A DNA stretch of 64,000 nucleotides from Gigantopelta aegis. Lineage: Eukaryota > Mollusca > Gastropoda > Neomphalida > Peltospiridae. Both the position numbers and the translations under genes were made by a program. The stretch spans positions 56,504,914 to 56,568,913 of the forward strand of contig NC_054712.1 in NCBI RefSeq assembly GCF_016097555.1. The letters run 5' to 3'. The notes beneath the pieces are model-generated. The model searched no databases. It worked only from the letters and a program-made list of their open reading frames with translations, and was not told where the DNA came from. Positions 20,996 to 31,408 of this stretch are shown here, piece by piece (the stretch's first letter is position 1; every line of letters starts with the position of its first letter).

Positions 20996-22952
20996 TACGA
21001 AAGTGTGTCTTTTCATCAATTACCAATAAAGATGTTATATATGTTGTTGGGTACCTAGCCCTGTTGGCATTAAGGGCAATGAAAAGGAAGATTCTACTGC
21101 TAAATCTGCTTTGAATGTTCCCCATGCCGGTGTCGGTGTATATCATATTAACCAATAATATATCTTTTCGATTTAGCCAGATGCCAGGAACGATGCGGTT
21201 GCGAACAAGCTTTATTCTGTGAAACCCGTCCTGAGAAAGTGGCAGTCCTCCTACAGGCGGTGCAGGAAGGATGAAGTGGCCTTGTGTCGTGCTCGTATCG
21301 GCCATACACATTTAACACATTCATTAATGTTAAGGAACGATCCTCCTTCTCAGTATAACCACAGTCACTGTCAATGCACGATATATTTGGAATTTTTTTA
21401 ATTCAACCCAGAATTACGTTTTTGAAACATTTTGATTTCTATGCAAAGTTTTAAAATATGCTTACCTTGATTTTTGTATTGTACATAATTTAAAAAAATA
21501 CTTACCTTGATATTTGTATTGTATTCTATTGTACATTTCACCCAGCTCTTTACCGTGTGTTTTCACATAATTTTTATTTTAAATGTAAATAACATATTGA
21601 TGTATACTCTGTCAAAAAAGAAACGCATAGGCGAAATATTCAGGGAATTATCTCTTTAATACAAAGTGGCATAATTTCGTTATTTATGATCGTACCACAG
21701 TCAAATTCGACATGAGTATGTGACAATGTTCTTGCTATGGACTCTCCGGGTCACGCTGACGTACACGTCTGTCCAGTTCGTCCCATAGATGTTTAATGGG
21801 GTTGAGATCTGGCGATCTTGATGGCCATGGCAGCACATTAATGTTCTCATTCTGTAAGAAATTCATTGTTACACGTGCCGTATACGGCCTGGCATTGTCC
21901 TGCTGAAAGAGTTCTCTCTGTCGATCCAAAATGGGAAGCATGTAACGGCGAAGAATTTCATCCCGGTAGCGTACAGCTGTCAGGTTGCCTTGTACGAACA
22001 CAAGTTCAGTTGTGTCAGTGTATGAGATGGTTCCTCACATCATGACACTCCCTCCACCGAATCTGTCAACTTGGGCGACGCAGTTGTTGGCAAAACGTTC
22101 ACTGTGGCGTCTGTAAATACGTTGTCGTCCATCACGCCGCCAGTTTCCCAAGTTCCACCCCTATACATTCGTGCACCAGCGAACACGTAAATGTCGATGT
22201 TGACGTCGCAGGACGGGGCCAACATACGGTCTCCTAACCCGTAAATCAGCTTCTCGAAGTCGGTTCCGAATGGTTTGTGCGGACACCCTTCTCAAACCAG
22301 GTATGCGTCTAGCAGTGTTCGTTGCTGTGACAGTTCGGTGATGCAAGTGTAGAACCCGGATGTAGCGATCTTGTGCTGCAGTTGTTATGCCAGGTCTTCC
22401 ACTTCTGGGCCGGTCTTCAGCTGATTGAAACTGCTGGCACCTGTCCCAGAGACATGAAATGGTGCTCTGATGGACGTCCATGTGGCGTGCGACTGCTGAC
22501 TGTGATTCACCTAACTGGAGGCGGCCTATTGCAATGTTTCGATTCGACAGGTTTAGTCTCGGCATCTTGTAACTCGTCTACGTCGAAATGAAAATGAGGC
22601 ATCATTGCAGCTTTAAATATCCATCACTACTACAATCGTTTCCCCGAGTTCCACGTGCATTCGCCAAAATATGACCATTTCACGCCGATTTCCTGCAATT
22701 GTTGCACAACGCGCCACAACGTGCGTTAAATTTGGGCATGCTGTCCCATTCCAGGAACATTAACAAACATGATCATTCAGCAACATTGTACAAAAAAAAC
22801 CCCGACATTTTGTAAAATCAAACACTTTTCTTCTTTCCCTATCACCTATGCGTTTCTTTTTTGACAGAGTATATTTACCTTGTTTGTCGATCTCTATTTT
22901 TGTGCTGGGGTGTCGTTAAACATCCATACATCCATTCATTCATTCATTCATT
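20996..22952 (+). mobile_element. 5'-truncated LINE with target duplication, split by a Tc1-like element
   Basis: CATTAAAGATTTGA flanks the insertion (20982-20995 and about 22953-22966). Coding remnants: VPSPVGIKGNEKEDSTAKSA (end of an RNase H domain), then VLRKWQSSYRRCRKDEV and ARIGHTHLTHSLMLRNDPPS. The 3' end GCTGGGGTGTCGTTAAACAT plus (ATTC)n follows beyond the Tc1-like insertion. Net LINE length is about 0.7 kb; the reverse transcriptase is absent. Confidence 0.88.
21607..22869 (-). mobile_element. Tc1-like element, complete ends, defective transposase
   Basis: Inverted ends CTCTGTCAAAAAAGAAACGC and mirrored GCGTTTCTTTTTTGACAGAG, with TA on both sides. The minus-strand transposase starts near 22565 (MPRLNLSNRNIAIGRL, helix-turn-helix; SGRPGITTAAQDRYI). 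Where the first catalytic Asp (LFTDESRF in relatives) should follow RVRWCTNV, the frame is lost and the motif is missing. The C-terminal part has QQDNARPYTA and SPDLNPIKHLW, where the third catalytic Glu is Lys. Clearly inactive. Inserted into the LINE at 20996-22952. Confidence 0.92.
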
Positions 22953-22966
22953 CATTAAAGATTTGA

Positions 22967-23264
22967 GTCTTTAAGTTTTACAAGCACCGGCCTAGTTGTA
23001 AGTTCAGCTGATTTTTACGCTACACATTAAACAGAATGACCACTTCCAGGAACCAGTTAAAACGGATAACAAACATTTAGCGAGAAACAGCTGGATAACC
23101 TATATTAGACAAAATAACCTCGATTAGGATTACAAGACATCAGTTGGATCTAATACGCGTTTCACAGAGACGCTGATGTTCACTGTCGCTGCCCGTTGAA
23201 TGTAAATGGTGTCCAGGTGCGTAGCGTGGTCAGAACCTGGGGGAGGGTACGAACATTAACGTTA
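22967..23264. other. No gene seen
   Basis: Mixed-composition sequence without recognised repeats or open frames. Confidence 0.4.
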
Positions 23265-23575
23265 AAGTCTGTTTTGTTTAACAACACCACTTGAGCACAT
23301 TGATTTATTAATAATCGTCTATTGGTTGTGAACCATTTAGTAATTTTGACAAAGTCTTAGAGAGGAAAATCTCTAAATTGTTCCATCACTAGCAAGGGGA
23401 ATTGTATATGCGCCATCCCACAAACAGGATAACACATAAAACGGCCTTTGATATATCATTCGTGGTGCACTGGCTAAAATAAGAAATTGCCCAATGGGCC
23501 CACCAACTGGGATTGATCCTAGATCGACCGCGCATCAAGCGAGCGCTTTTACCAATGGACTACCGAATGTGAAAC
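23265..23575 (-). mobile_element. tRNA-related SINE, head A, tail T2
   Basis: On plus: tail T2 (TTTAACAACACCACTTGAGC), body (GATAACACATAAAACGGCC, GTGGTGCACTGGC), head A in reverse (GGGATTGATCC, CGACCGCGCATCAAGCGAGC). More diverged than most copies here. Confidence 0.82.
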
Positions 23576-23794
23576 TACCGGAGACGTTGGTCTACATTTT
23601 TCTGGACACCTTTATAAACACTGTAAAATTGCTTTAAGTTCGTTTGAAAAACACCCACCCCACACCCACCCAGTGTACGCCCCTACTCCCCTATAAAGAA
23701 TATTCATTTCTGTATATCCTTATTATTCTTACTTGTAATATCTATAAAAGCTTAAGTTCGTGATTTTGATAAGACTGGGGTGGGGGGGGGGTTT

Positions 23795-24105
23795 GGATTT
23801 AGCTTAGTCGGATGAGTGCTCGTTCGAGGTGCTTGCGTCGCAGGATCAAACCACCTCAGTGGATCCATTCAGCTGATTTTTTTCTCGTTCTAACCAGTGC
23901 ACCACAACTGGTCAAATGCCGTGATATGTGGTTTCCTGTCTGTGGGAAAGTGCATATAAAAGACCATTTGCTGCATTAGGAAAAATGTAGCGGGTTTCCT
24001 CTGATGACTAAGAGTCAGAATTACAAAATGTTTGACATCCAATAGCCGATGATTAATTAATCAATGTGCTCTAGTGGTGTCGTTATTCAAAACAAACTTT
24101 GATGA
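23795..24105 (+). mobile_element. tRNA-related SINE, head C, tail T2
   Basis: Head C has a clear tRNA-like A box (TTAGCTTAGTCGGATGAG) and B box (CAGGATCAAACC). The body and tail T2 (TTTGACATCCAATAGCCGAT) follow, ending CTCTAGTGGTGTCGTTATTC. Confidence 0.87.
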
Positions 24106-24136
24106 AACTGGACATTTGTAAGTATAATGTGTACCT

Positions 24137-24310
24137 ATTAGAGATACGGCGGGATACAGCGCTCGCCTCATGCGCGGTCGGTCTGGTGTCGATTCCCGTC
24201 AGTGGGCCCATTGCGTTATTTCTCGTTCCAGTCAGTATAGCAAAAGTTGTGGTATGTGTTATCCTGTCTGTGGCACGGTGCAGATAAAATATCCCTTGCT
24301 ACTAATTAAA
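24137..24310 (+). mobile_element. SINE, head A, 3' truncated
   Basis: GGGATACAGCGCTCGCCTCA, CGCGGTCGGTCTGGTGTCGA and the body to ATCCCTTGCTACTAAT, then unrelated sequence. Tail missing. Confidence 0.75.
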
Positions 24311-24465
24311 ACATTCCAGTCCTAGAAGGAGGAGCCGGCCGAGGCCGTCACCTGCGCCCATGACACGCGTGCGCTACAACAGCTTGCTCTGAGTGTGCTA
24401 GTAGTGAATTCAATTTGCTCTACAATTTCCCTTATTTCTTTCCATTAATATATATGTATTAGATA

Positions 24466-24700
24466 TAGGGCCGAATTTACAAAGCCAGTATACATTTAAA
24501 ATGCTTAAGCACATGCGTTAAAGAAAACAGGCTTCGTAAATCAGACCAGTGCACCACGATTGATATAGCAGAGGCCGTGGTATGTGCTATCCTGTCTGTG
24601 GGATTTCCTCTCTAAGATTATACGTCAAAATTACCAAATGTTTGACATCAAAATTAGCCAATCACTGTGCTCTAGTGGTGTCATTAAAGAAAACAAACGT
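24466..24700 (+). mobile_element. MITE remnant next to a SINE body with tail T2
   Basis: GGGCCGAATTTACAAAGCC and the mirrored GGCTTCGTAAATCAGACC (24466-24545) form short inverted ends. From 24545 the SINE body (CAGTGCACCACGATTG, GTGCTATCCTGTCTGTGGG) continues to a T2 tail near 24700. Confidence 0.65.
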
Positions 24701-24848
24701 TTTTACCTTTTCGTAAATTGGACTCTATACGTTTTATCAATACCGTATACGGTTGTAAGAACAACAAGTATCCATATACTATTTCTACTTTAAATTAATG
24801 TCTTCCCACAGCCTTAAGGCTATGACAGACCTTAGATCGTACATAGTC

Positions 24849-25670
24849 CTCATTCAGGTGCGTTCGTTACTACTGACACATATGTTCACTGTAGATGTAC
24901 GTCTGCAGGTGCGTTCGTTACTGACAAATACGTTCACTGTTGATGTACGTCTGCAGGTGCGTTCGTTACTGACAAATACGTTCAGTGTAGATGTACGTCT
25001 GCAAGTGCGTTCGTTACTGATAAATACGGTCACTGTAGATGTACATCTGCAGGTGCGTTCGTTACTGACAAATACGTTCACTGTTGATGTACGTCTGCAG
25101 GTGCGTTCGTTACTGACAAATACGTCCACTGTTGATGTACGTCTGCAGGTGCGTTCGTTACTGACAAATACATTCACTGTAGATGTACATCTGCAGGTGC
25201 GTTCGTTACTACTGACAAATACGTTCACTGTTGATGTACGTCTGCAGGTGCATTCGTTACTGACAAATACGTTCACTGTAGATGTACATCTGCAGGTGCG
25301 TTCGTTACTGACAAATACGTTCACTGTTGATGTACGTCTGCAGGTGCATTCGTTACTGACAAATACGTTCACTGTTGATGTACGTCTGCAGGTGCGTTCG
25401 TTACTGACAAATACATTCACTGTAGATGTACATCTGCAGGTGCGTTCGTTACTGACAAATACGTTCACTGTTGATGTACGTCTGCAGGTGCATTCGTTAC
25501 TGACAAATACGTTCACTGTAGATGTACATCTGCAGGTGCGTTCGTTACTGACAAATACGTTCACTGTTGATGTACGTCTGCAGGTGCATTCGTTACTGAC
25601 AAATACGTTCACTGTAGATGTACGTCTGCAGGTGCGTTCGTTACTGACAAATACGTTCACTGTAGATGTA
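24849..25670 (-). repeat. 48-bp minisatellite made from the 3' end of a coding exon, about 17 copies
   Basis: The minus-strand unit is ACGTACATCTACAGTGAACG TATTTGTCAGTAA followed by CGAACGCACCTGCAG. The first unit is the end of PAN exon 3 itself (codons T-Y-I-Y-S-E-R-I-C-Q and the TAA stop). Every unit repeats those codons and the stop. Read in another frame the array is open on both strands, which is not evidence for a separate gene. It would lie in the 3' UTR of the PAN transcript. Confidence 0.92.
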
Positions 25671-25894
25671 CGTCCCGGAATCCTTGAATTCCTGAGGTTG
25701 GTCATCTTTGTTGACGGTGGACAGGTAGCAGGCGGAGGAGCCGTTATTGTAGTCGATGGATTTGCACTGGAATTGGTCTTCACTCGCGCATGCGTTCTGG
25801 CATTGCTCCATAGTTACAGACGACATCACTTTGTCTGTGAAGCCAGCGATGTACATGCCAGGAATTACAATGAACTGGTTTGTCCACTCACAAC
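25641..25894 (-). CDS. Two-PAN-domain secreted protein, exon 3 (last coding exon)
   Basis: Encodes the second PAN/Apple-like domain: CEWTNQFIVIPGMYIAGF, then MEQCQNACASEDQFQCKSID, NNGSSACYLSTV and DSGTYIYSERICQ. The Cys spacing (CxxxCxxxxxFxC...C...C) is that of PAN_1 modules, extracellular folds that bind proteins or carbohydrates. The acceptor TTTACTTGTAG precedes base 25894; the exon begins with the last two bases of a Gly codon, in phase with exon 2. The stop is TAA at 25641-25643, just after the final Cys. The last 33 coding bases are the first unit of the adjacent 48-bp array, so the terminus is repeated downstream many times. Confidence 0.82.
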
Positions 25895-25919
25895 CTACAA
25901 GTAAAACCAAACCTAAAGA

Positions 25920-26111
25920 TGATGGTCATGATGATGATGATGATGATAATGAAGTGAGGGGATGATGATGATGACGATAATGAATATAACAATAGTGATA
26001 GTGATAATCAAGTTCATTATGATAATAAAAATGATGATAATGGTGAAGAAAACGATGATAATGATGATGATGGTGGTGATGATGGTTATGATGATAATAA
26101 TGAAGCGAGGG

Positions 26112-26143
<32 letters not shown>

Positions 26144-26251
26144 ACATAATAATGAAGATAGTGATAATCAAGTTCATTATGATATGAAAATGATGATAAT
26201 GGTGAAAACTAATAATGATGATGATAGTATCATTATTATGATTATTATTTA

Positions 26252-26283
<32 letters not shown>

Positions 26284-26290
26284 AGTGATG
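25920..26290. repeat. (GAT)n-type microsatellite in PAN intron 2
   Basis: Degenerate GAT/GATAAT repeats with an internal ~180-bp direct duplication (GAAGTGAGGGGATGATGATG and GAAGCGAGGGGATGATGATG), ending in (ATT)n. Asp/Met-rich frames are simple-repeat artefacts. Confidence 0.93.
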
Positions 26291-26394
26291 AGAATGATAA
26301 TCGTAATGATAAAAATGATGATAATAAAATGATAAAAGTGATTCTGAACTCTTAAGAGCGGGGTTATTTGTGATAATTATAGGACCCCAAGATG

Positions 26395-26525
26395 TAGTGA
26401 AATGTACAACAATTGACAATATAAAAGACCCCTGTCACCAATGGAAAAATGTAGCGGGTTTCCTATCTAACACTGCCAGAATTACCCAATGTTTGTCATC
26501 CAATAGCCAATAAGTAATACATCAG
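26395..26525 (+). mobile_element. Decayed SINE fragment with tail T2
   Basis: AAAAATGTAGCGGGTTTCCT and TTTGTCATCCAATAGCCAAT match the body-tail junction of the local SINEs; both ends are lost. Confidence 0.6.
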
Positions 26526-26867
26526 GGTGTGCTAACTTACCTTCTTATACATATCATTCGTTATATTTTGATAACACATACTTGTTTACACACGTACCTG
26601 TGTTAACACTTTCAAGACATACGACTGGCTGCTCCTAGGTGATGACCTAGTCACCAATGCAATACATCCAATAAAAAAACAGCACAATGGAAATCGATTA
26701 AACTGTGACGTATAATTAACCTAACAATCAGTTGTCTGTGACGCGTAAGTGCAAGGGTTGTAAATAACTTTTTGTCGAAAAAGATGTTAAAATTTGCTTA
26801 AAACCTGGGTTTTGAGGACTTGTAAGAAATAGAACAATACATTCGTGTCCGTTAGATACCATTTATC

Positions 26868-26953
26868 TTACAACTCGTTGTTTTAAAACGTATCAAACTC
26901 GCTTTCGCTCGTTAGATACATTTTAAAACAACTAGTTGTATGGTATCTAACTA
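26868..26953. repeat. Inverted repeat (hairpin)
   Basis: ACAACTCGTTGTTTTAAAAC and GTTTTAAAACAACTAGTTGT-like sequence (mirrored as TTTTAAAACAACTAGTTGT) enclose AAACTCGCTTTCGCTCG. Probably a small palindromic DNA element in PAN intron 1/2 territory. Confidence 0.6.
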
Positions 26954-27071
26954 CCATCATGCATTATATACCACCACCACCCACCCCTAGATCCACCCTT
27001 ATGGCAATGTTGTTGTTTTTCAATGCTGAGTGTGCTCTATGATGCTCAAAATAGACTTTCTGTCAACTTAC

Positions 27072-27135
27072 CACACTTCGGTGAGCACTTGCCACTTTGT
27101 ACACATCGTTTTCGATTTATGTAATCCTCTATGTT
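27072..27135 (-). CDS. Two-PAN-domain secreted protein, exon 2
   Basis: A 64-bp exon: acceptor CTTTCACCTTTCAG, coding NIEDYINRKRCVQSGKCSPK then Cys, donor GTAAGT. It enters in phase 0, as exon 1 leaves, and exits in phase 1, as exon 3 requires, so the three exons join in one frame. The segment links the two PAN domains and adds three Cys residues. Its acceptor and first ~36 bases are homologous to every unit of the 69-bp array immediately upstream. Confidence 0.78.
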
Positions 27136-28665
27136 CTGAAAGGTGAAAGCAAGCATTAGGTCGTGTCATCTACAGCGTTTACAATGTATGTCATTCTCTG
27201 TGTTCTCAAAGGTGAAAGCAAGCATTAGGTCGTGTCATCTACAGCGTTCACAATTTATGTCATTCTCTGTGTTCTGAAAGGTGAAAGCAAGCACTGAGTC
27301 GTTCATCTACAGCGTTCACGATTTATGTCATTCTCTATGTTCTGAAAGGTGAAAGCAAGCATTAGGTCGTGTCATCTACAGCGTTCACAATTTATGTCAT
27401 TATCTGTGTTCTGAAAGGTGAAAGCAAGCATTGAGTCGTTCATCTACAGCGTTCACGATTTATGTCATTATTTGTGTTCTGAAAGGTGAAAGCAAGGATT
27501 AGGTCGTGTCATCTACAGCGTTCACGATTTATGTCATTATCTGTGTTCTGAAAGGTGAAAGCAAGCATTGAGTCGTTCATCTACAGCGTTCACGATTTAT
27601 GTCATTATCTGTGTTCTGAAAGGTGAAAGCAAGGATTAGGTCGTGTCATCTACAGCGTTCACGATTTATGTCATTATCTGTGTTCTGAAAGGTGAAAACA
27701 AGGATGAGGTCGTATCACCTACAGCGTTCACGATTTATGTCATTATCTGTATCGTGAAAGGTGAAAGCAAGGATTAGGCCGTGTCACCTACAGCGTTCAC
27801 GATTTATGTCATTATCTGTGTCGTGAAAGGTGAAAGCAAGGATTAGGTCATGTCATCTACAGCGTTCACGATTTATGTCATTATCTGTGTTGTGAAAGGT
27901 GAAAGCAAGGATTAGATTGTGTCATCTATAGCGTTCACGATTTATGTCATTATCTGTGTTCTGAAAGGTAAACGATTAGGTCGTGTCATCTACAGCGTTC
28001 ACGATGTATGTCATTATCTGTGTTCTGAAAGGTGAAAGCAAGGATTAGGTCTACAGCGTTCACGATTTATGTTATTTTCTGTGTTCTGAAAGGTGAAAGC
28101 AAGGATTAGGTCGTGTCATCTACAGCGTTCACGGTGTATGTCATTATCTGTGTTCTGAAAGGTGAAAGCAAGGATTAGGTCGTGTCATCTACAGCGTTCA
28201 CGATTTATGTCATTATCTGTGTTCTGAAAGGTGAAAACAAGGATTAGGTCGTGTCTTCTACAGCGTTCACGATTTATGTCATTTTCTGTGTTCTGAAAGG
28301 TGAAAGCAAGGATTAGATTGTGTCATCTATAGCGTTCACGATTTATGTCATTATCTGTGTTCTGAAAGGTAAAAGATTAGGTCGTGTCATCTACAGCGTT
28401 CACGATGTATGTCATTATCTGTGTTCTGAAAGGTGAAAGCAAGGATTAGGTCGTGTCATCTACAGCGTTCACGGTGTATGTCATTATCTGTGTTCTGAAA
28501 GGTGAAAGCAAGGATTAGGTCGTGTCATCTACAGCGTTCACGATTTATGTCATTATCTGTGTGCTGAAAGGTGAAAGCAAGGATTAGGTCGTGTCATCTA
28601 CAGCGTTCACGATTTATGTCATTTTCTGTGTGCTGAAAGGTGAAAGCAAGGATTAGGTCGAATCA
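27136..28665 (-). repeat. 69-bp minisatellite made from a splice acceptor and exon start, about 22 copies
   Basis: On minus each unit reads GCTTTCACCTTTCAG followed by AACACAGATAATGACATAAA TCGTGAACGCTGTAGATGA. The exon 2 boundary reads CTTTCACCTTTCAG then AACATAGAGGATTACATAAA TCGAAAACGATGTGTA. So the array repeats the end of intron 1 plus the start of exon 2. Unit copies carry NTDNDINRERCR then a stop. Some units are shortened (near 27965, 28045, 28370). Confidence 0.9.
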
Positions 28666-29634
28666 TACGTGCGGATGGGGCTCGAGGTTGCAGGGAAGTA
28701 AATCATTGTACACTGTCCACCATATTAACATAAATGTTTTTACTGTATTAAATTTTATAAAATCATACATACATACAGTGTGTCCCCCCCCCCCCCCCCA
28801 ATATGGGTCCCCCAATATAAAATCCTGGCTACGCCAATGCAGACAAATAGTCTATTAAAGTCTCACCTCATTACAACAGAATAACATTTAGCATATAAAT
28901 ACAAGCAATATAGACTATAAAATTGTAATAAGCCACTCAATAGAGTTGTGAGAGCCTATTCGCTAAAAGTATCTAAAAGACAAATAATCACCCATTATAG
29001 TACAGTTAAAACTATGGCAGCATAAATAAAGCAATAAGATATATACCAGTTAAAATATTATACATAAATCATCTCATATTATATAAAAGGGGACGTAGTA
29101 GGCCTGCTGTGTTCATGTAGCAAAAAATAAGTTTCCATACTAAGCACGCTCTAGATCCTTTTTCTGAAATACAAGCCGGATAGGGATAGAAAATATACTC
29201 ATTAAAAATAAAAATATAAATAAATAAATTGAAATGATAAATTTGCACAAGTTCGTGTCTAGAATTCAAACTTTTCTATGTGAAACTTCATTTTGGCCCA
29301 GTTATGCCTCCAGTCTCGTATGTAACAGTTTCATATATGATATTTCATATTTCATATATGTTAATATTAAAAATTTAAACAGTACTTGCTAATTCATGAT
29401 CGTGTTGAATGGTTTAGACTAGACATGCACGGTCTAACATTACCCTCATTGTTCCCGACGATATATTGCACAAATCTGCGAGTTTTTCTGTATCTGCGAT
29501 TTTTTTTTTTAAATTAAATCGATTTTTTTTTCTGCTGTTCTAATGCTTCCAGCAAGTAGTCAGAGGTAGTGATATTCCAATGATCAAGTATAATCGAAAT
29601 TTGATCGATTTAACTCCTTCGATGTGTGGATCGA
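28666..29634. other. PAN intron 1, no further gene seen
   Basis: AT-rich, with a poly-C tract at about 28783-28799. No exon-like segment on either strand that I could support. Confidence 0.45.
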
Positions 29635-29689
29635 TTATAAAAATCCATAACTGATTGTGTTGGAAAATATTAACTGTAATTGTTCCTCC

Positions 29690-30001
29690 AGTTTAGATGC
29701 TGGAATTGGTATAATTATGTTGGGGTTGGGGGGTATTTTTAATGTGTGTGTAAATAAAAAGGGATAATAAATAATTAAAGTACTCGAATTTTGTGCGGAA
29801 CTAATGTAGTCATAGACGCTATCCGTTATCTCAGAAATGAGCAGATTGACCCCCAATTTTTTCTGATTCACTTTAAGGGTGAGGGGTGGTAGTATTTATA
29901 TCCGTGGCGTTTATGTCGATTGATACGCTGCAGGTAGGAGTTTTAGCCACATATGTTACTATTGTCGTCTATGGGATTTGATTTGGTAGTATACACCCTG
30001 T
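29690..30001 (-). mobile_element. 450-bp-family MITE, one end only
   Basis: On minus it starts GGGTGTATACTACCAAATCA at 30000 and follows the family through GGATATAAATACTACCACCC, GCTCATTTCTGAGATAACGG and TCTATGACTAC, then diverges near 29760. The far end is missing. Confidence 0.8.
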
Positions 30002-30185
30002 AGGATTTATCTCGATGAACACGACATGGGTATAGTCCTTACAATTCAAATCCTTCTTCTGTTTATATAATTCTAACCGACTGTAACTGAAAGTTGATCG
30101 GTTGTTTCAAATAGATTATAACCGATGATCGATGATGAAATTCCGACCGATTCCCTAACACTAGTCCGAAACATTTGGATATTTT

Positions 30186-30482
30186 GGAAGGAAATGTTTT
30201 ATTTAACAACGCACTCAACACATTTTATTTACGGTTATATGGCGTCAGACATATGGTTAAGGACCACACAGATATTGAGAGAGGAAACCTGCTGTCGCCA
30301 CTTCATGGGCTACTCTTTTCGATTTGCAGCAAGCGATCTTTTATATGCATCATCCCACAGACACGGACTTTGATATACCAGTCGTGGTGCACTGGCTGGA
30401 ACGAGAAATAGCCCAATGGGCCCACCAACGGGGATCGATCCCATACCGACCGCGCATCGAGCGAGCGCTGTACCACGCCCCG
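30186..30482 (-). mobile_element. tRNA-related SINE, head A, tail T1
   Basis: On plus: tail T1 (TTTATTTAACAACGCACTCA, GGTTATATGGCGTCAGACAT), body, then head A in reverse (GGGGATCGATCCC, CGCGCATCGAGCGAGCGCTG). It combines the tail of head-B copies with the head of T2 copies. Confidence 0.88.
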
Positions 30483-30871
30483 CCCCCTTGGATGTTTGTT
30501 TTCTGACGTGACATTGTGCTGATGTTACATACGGATTATTGGTGGTGTTCGGTCGGTACCAGGGTCCACACAGATCTTTATTGATCAACAACCTATTATA
30601 CAGCGAGATAGAATGATCCATAAGTTGGAACACAGTGATACAGTTCAATGGAAATCAAACAGCCGATTAAAGGGTCCTAAGCTCTCAAAGTGGGGTGGAC
30701 AGGGTCGGATTTTCTCCGATGTAGAAATCTGAAGAAAAAAAGGAGTGGGGAGCTATATGTTTTATGGGCCAAGTTACATGACGTCGAGGTCGCCAAATTC
30801 TATATCATCGTATAATAAATGAATACACTGAGTGTCTGTGTTGATGAGTCGGATATATTATTATGTAAGAT

Positions 30872-30873
30872 CG

Positions 30874-30967
<94 letters not shown>
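30872..30967. repeat. (GA)n microsatellite
   Basis: About 48 GA units in PAN intron 1, roughly 70 bp past the exon 1 donor. Confidence 0.97.
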
Positions 30968-30970
<3 letters not shown>

Positions 30971-31039
30971 GTTTTTGTTTTTAAAAAAATGCAGAATTAA
31001 TGACAATATCACAATCGTATTACTATAAATAACACAAAC

Positions 31040-31372
31040 CTCAGATGTCTCGTTAAACTCGACGTCATAGTATCTGTAGCCAACTGCTGACGTCAGCGCC
31101 GCAACTCCGTCGCACAAATATGTATCCAGCAACTCGCACGCGATGTACCGCTTATAGTTGAAGGAGTTACACCAGTCAAACTCGAGACATTTCCTTGTAC
31201 AGAGTAATGCACTAGACTCGGAGAAAATGTGCAGTGGCGTTACCGAAAGTTTGGAATTTTTCACTGGTACCGCATGACTAAAGGCGGTGCGATAATTTTG
31301 CGACAAAGCCGTTCGAAACATACATGAATGCATTGTAAACAAAATTACTAGTAGATAAATACAGAAACTCAT
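31040..31372 (-). CDS. Two-PAN-domain secreted protein, exon 1 with signal peptide
   Basis: A 111-codon exon. From the ATG at 31372, MSFCIYLLVILFTMHSCMF gives a hydrophobic signal peptide, so the product should be secreted. The first PAN/Apple-like domain follows (about residues 40-105): SALLCTRKCLEFDWCNSFNY, ACELLDTYLCDGV, ending YYDVEFNETSE. The donor GAG|GTTTGT lies at 31040/31039, phase 0. An ATG 12 codons upstream is in frame, but the chosen one gives the better signal peptide. With exons 2 and 3 the predicted protein is about 216 residues. Mollusc genomes encode many small PAN proteins; no specific function can be assigned. Confidence 0.8.
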
Positions 31373-31408
31373 GTTGTTTCTAAAAAAACAAAAAACAAGT
31401 GCAGTCAA

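Noticed and set aside
24798-25904. A 368-codon plus-strand frame and a 309-codon minus-strand frame
   Set aside because: Both are the 48-bp array in alternative frames; the true coding exon lies on the minus strand in a third frame and ends at the TAA in the first unit.
30800-31039. Extension of the PAN exon 1 frame through the GA repeat
   Set aside because: The frame beyond GAG|GTTTGT is an intronic microsatellite (Ser/Leu runs); the donor and the phase match to exon 2 support ending the exon at 31040.
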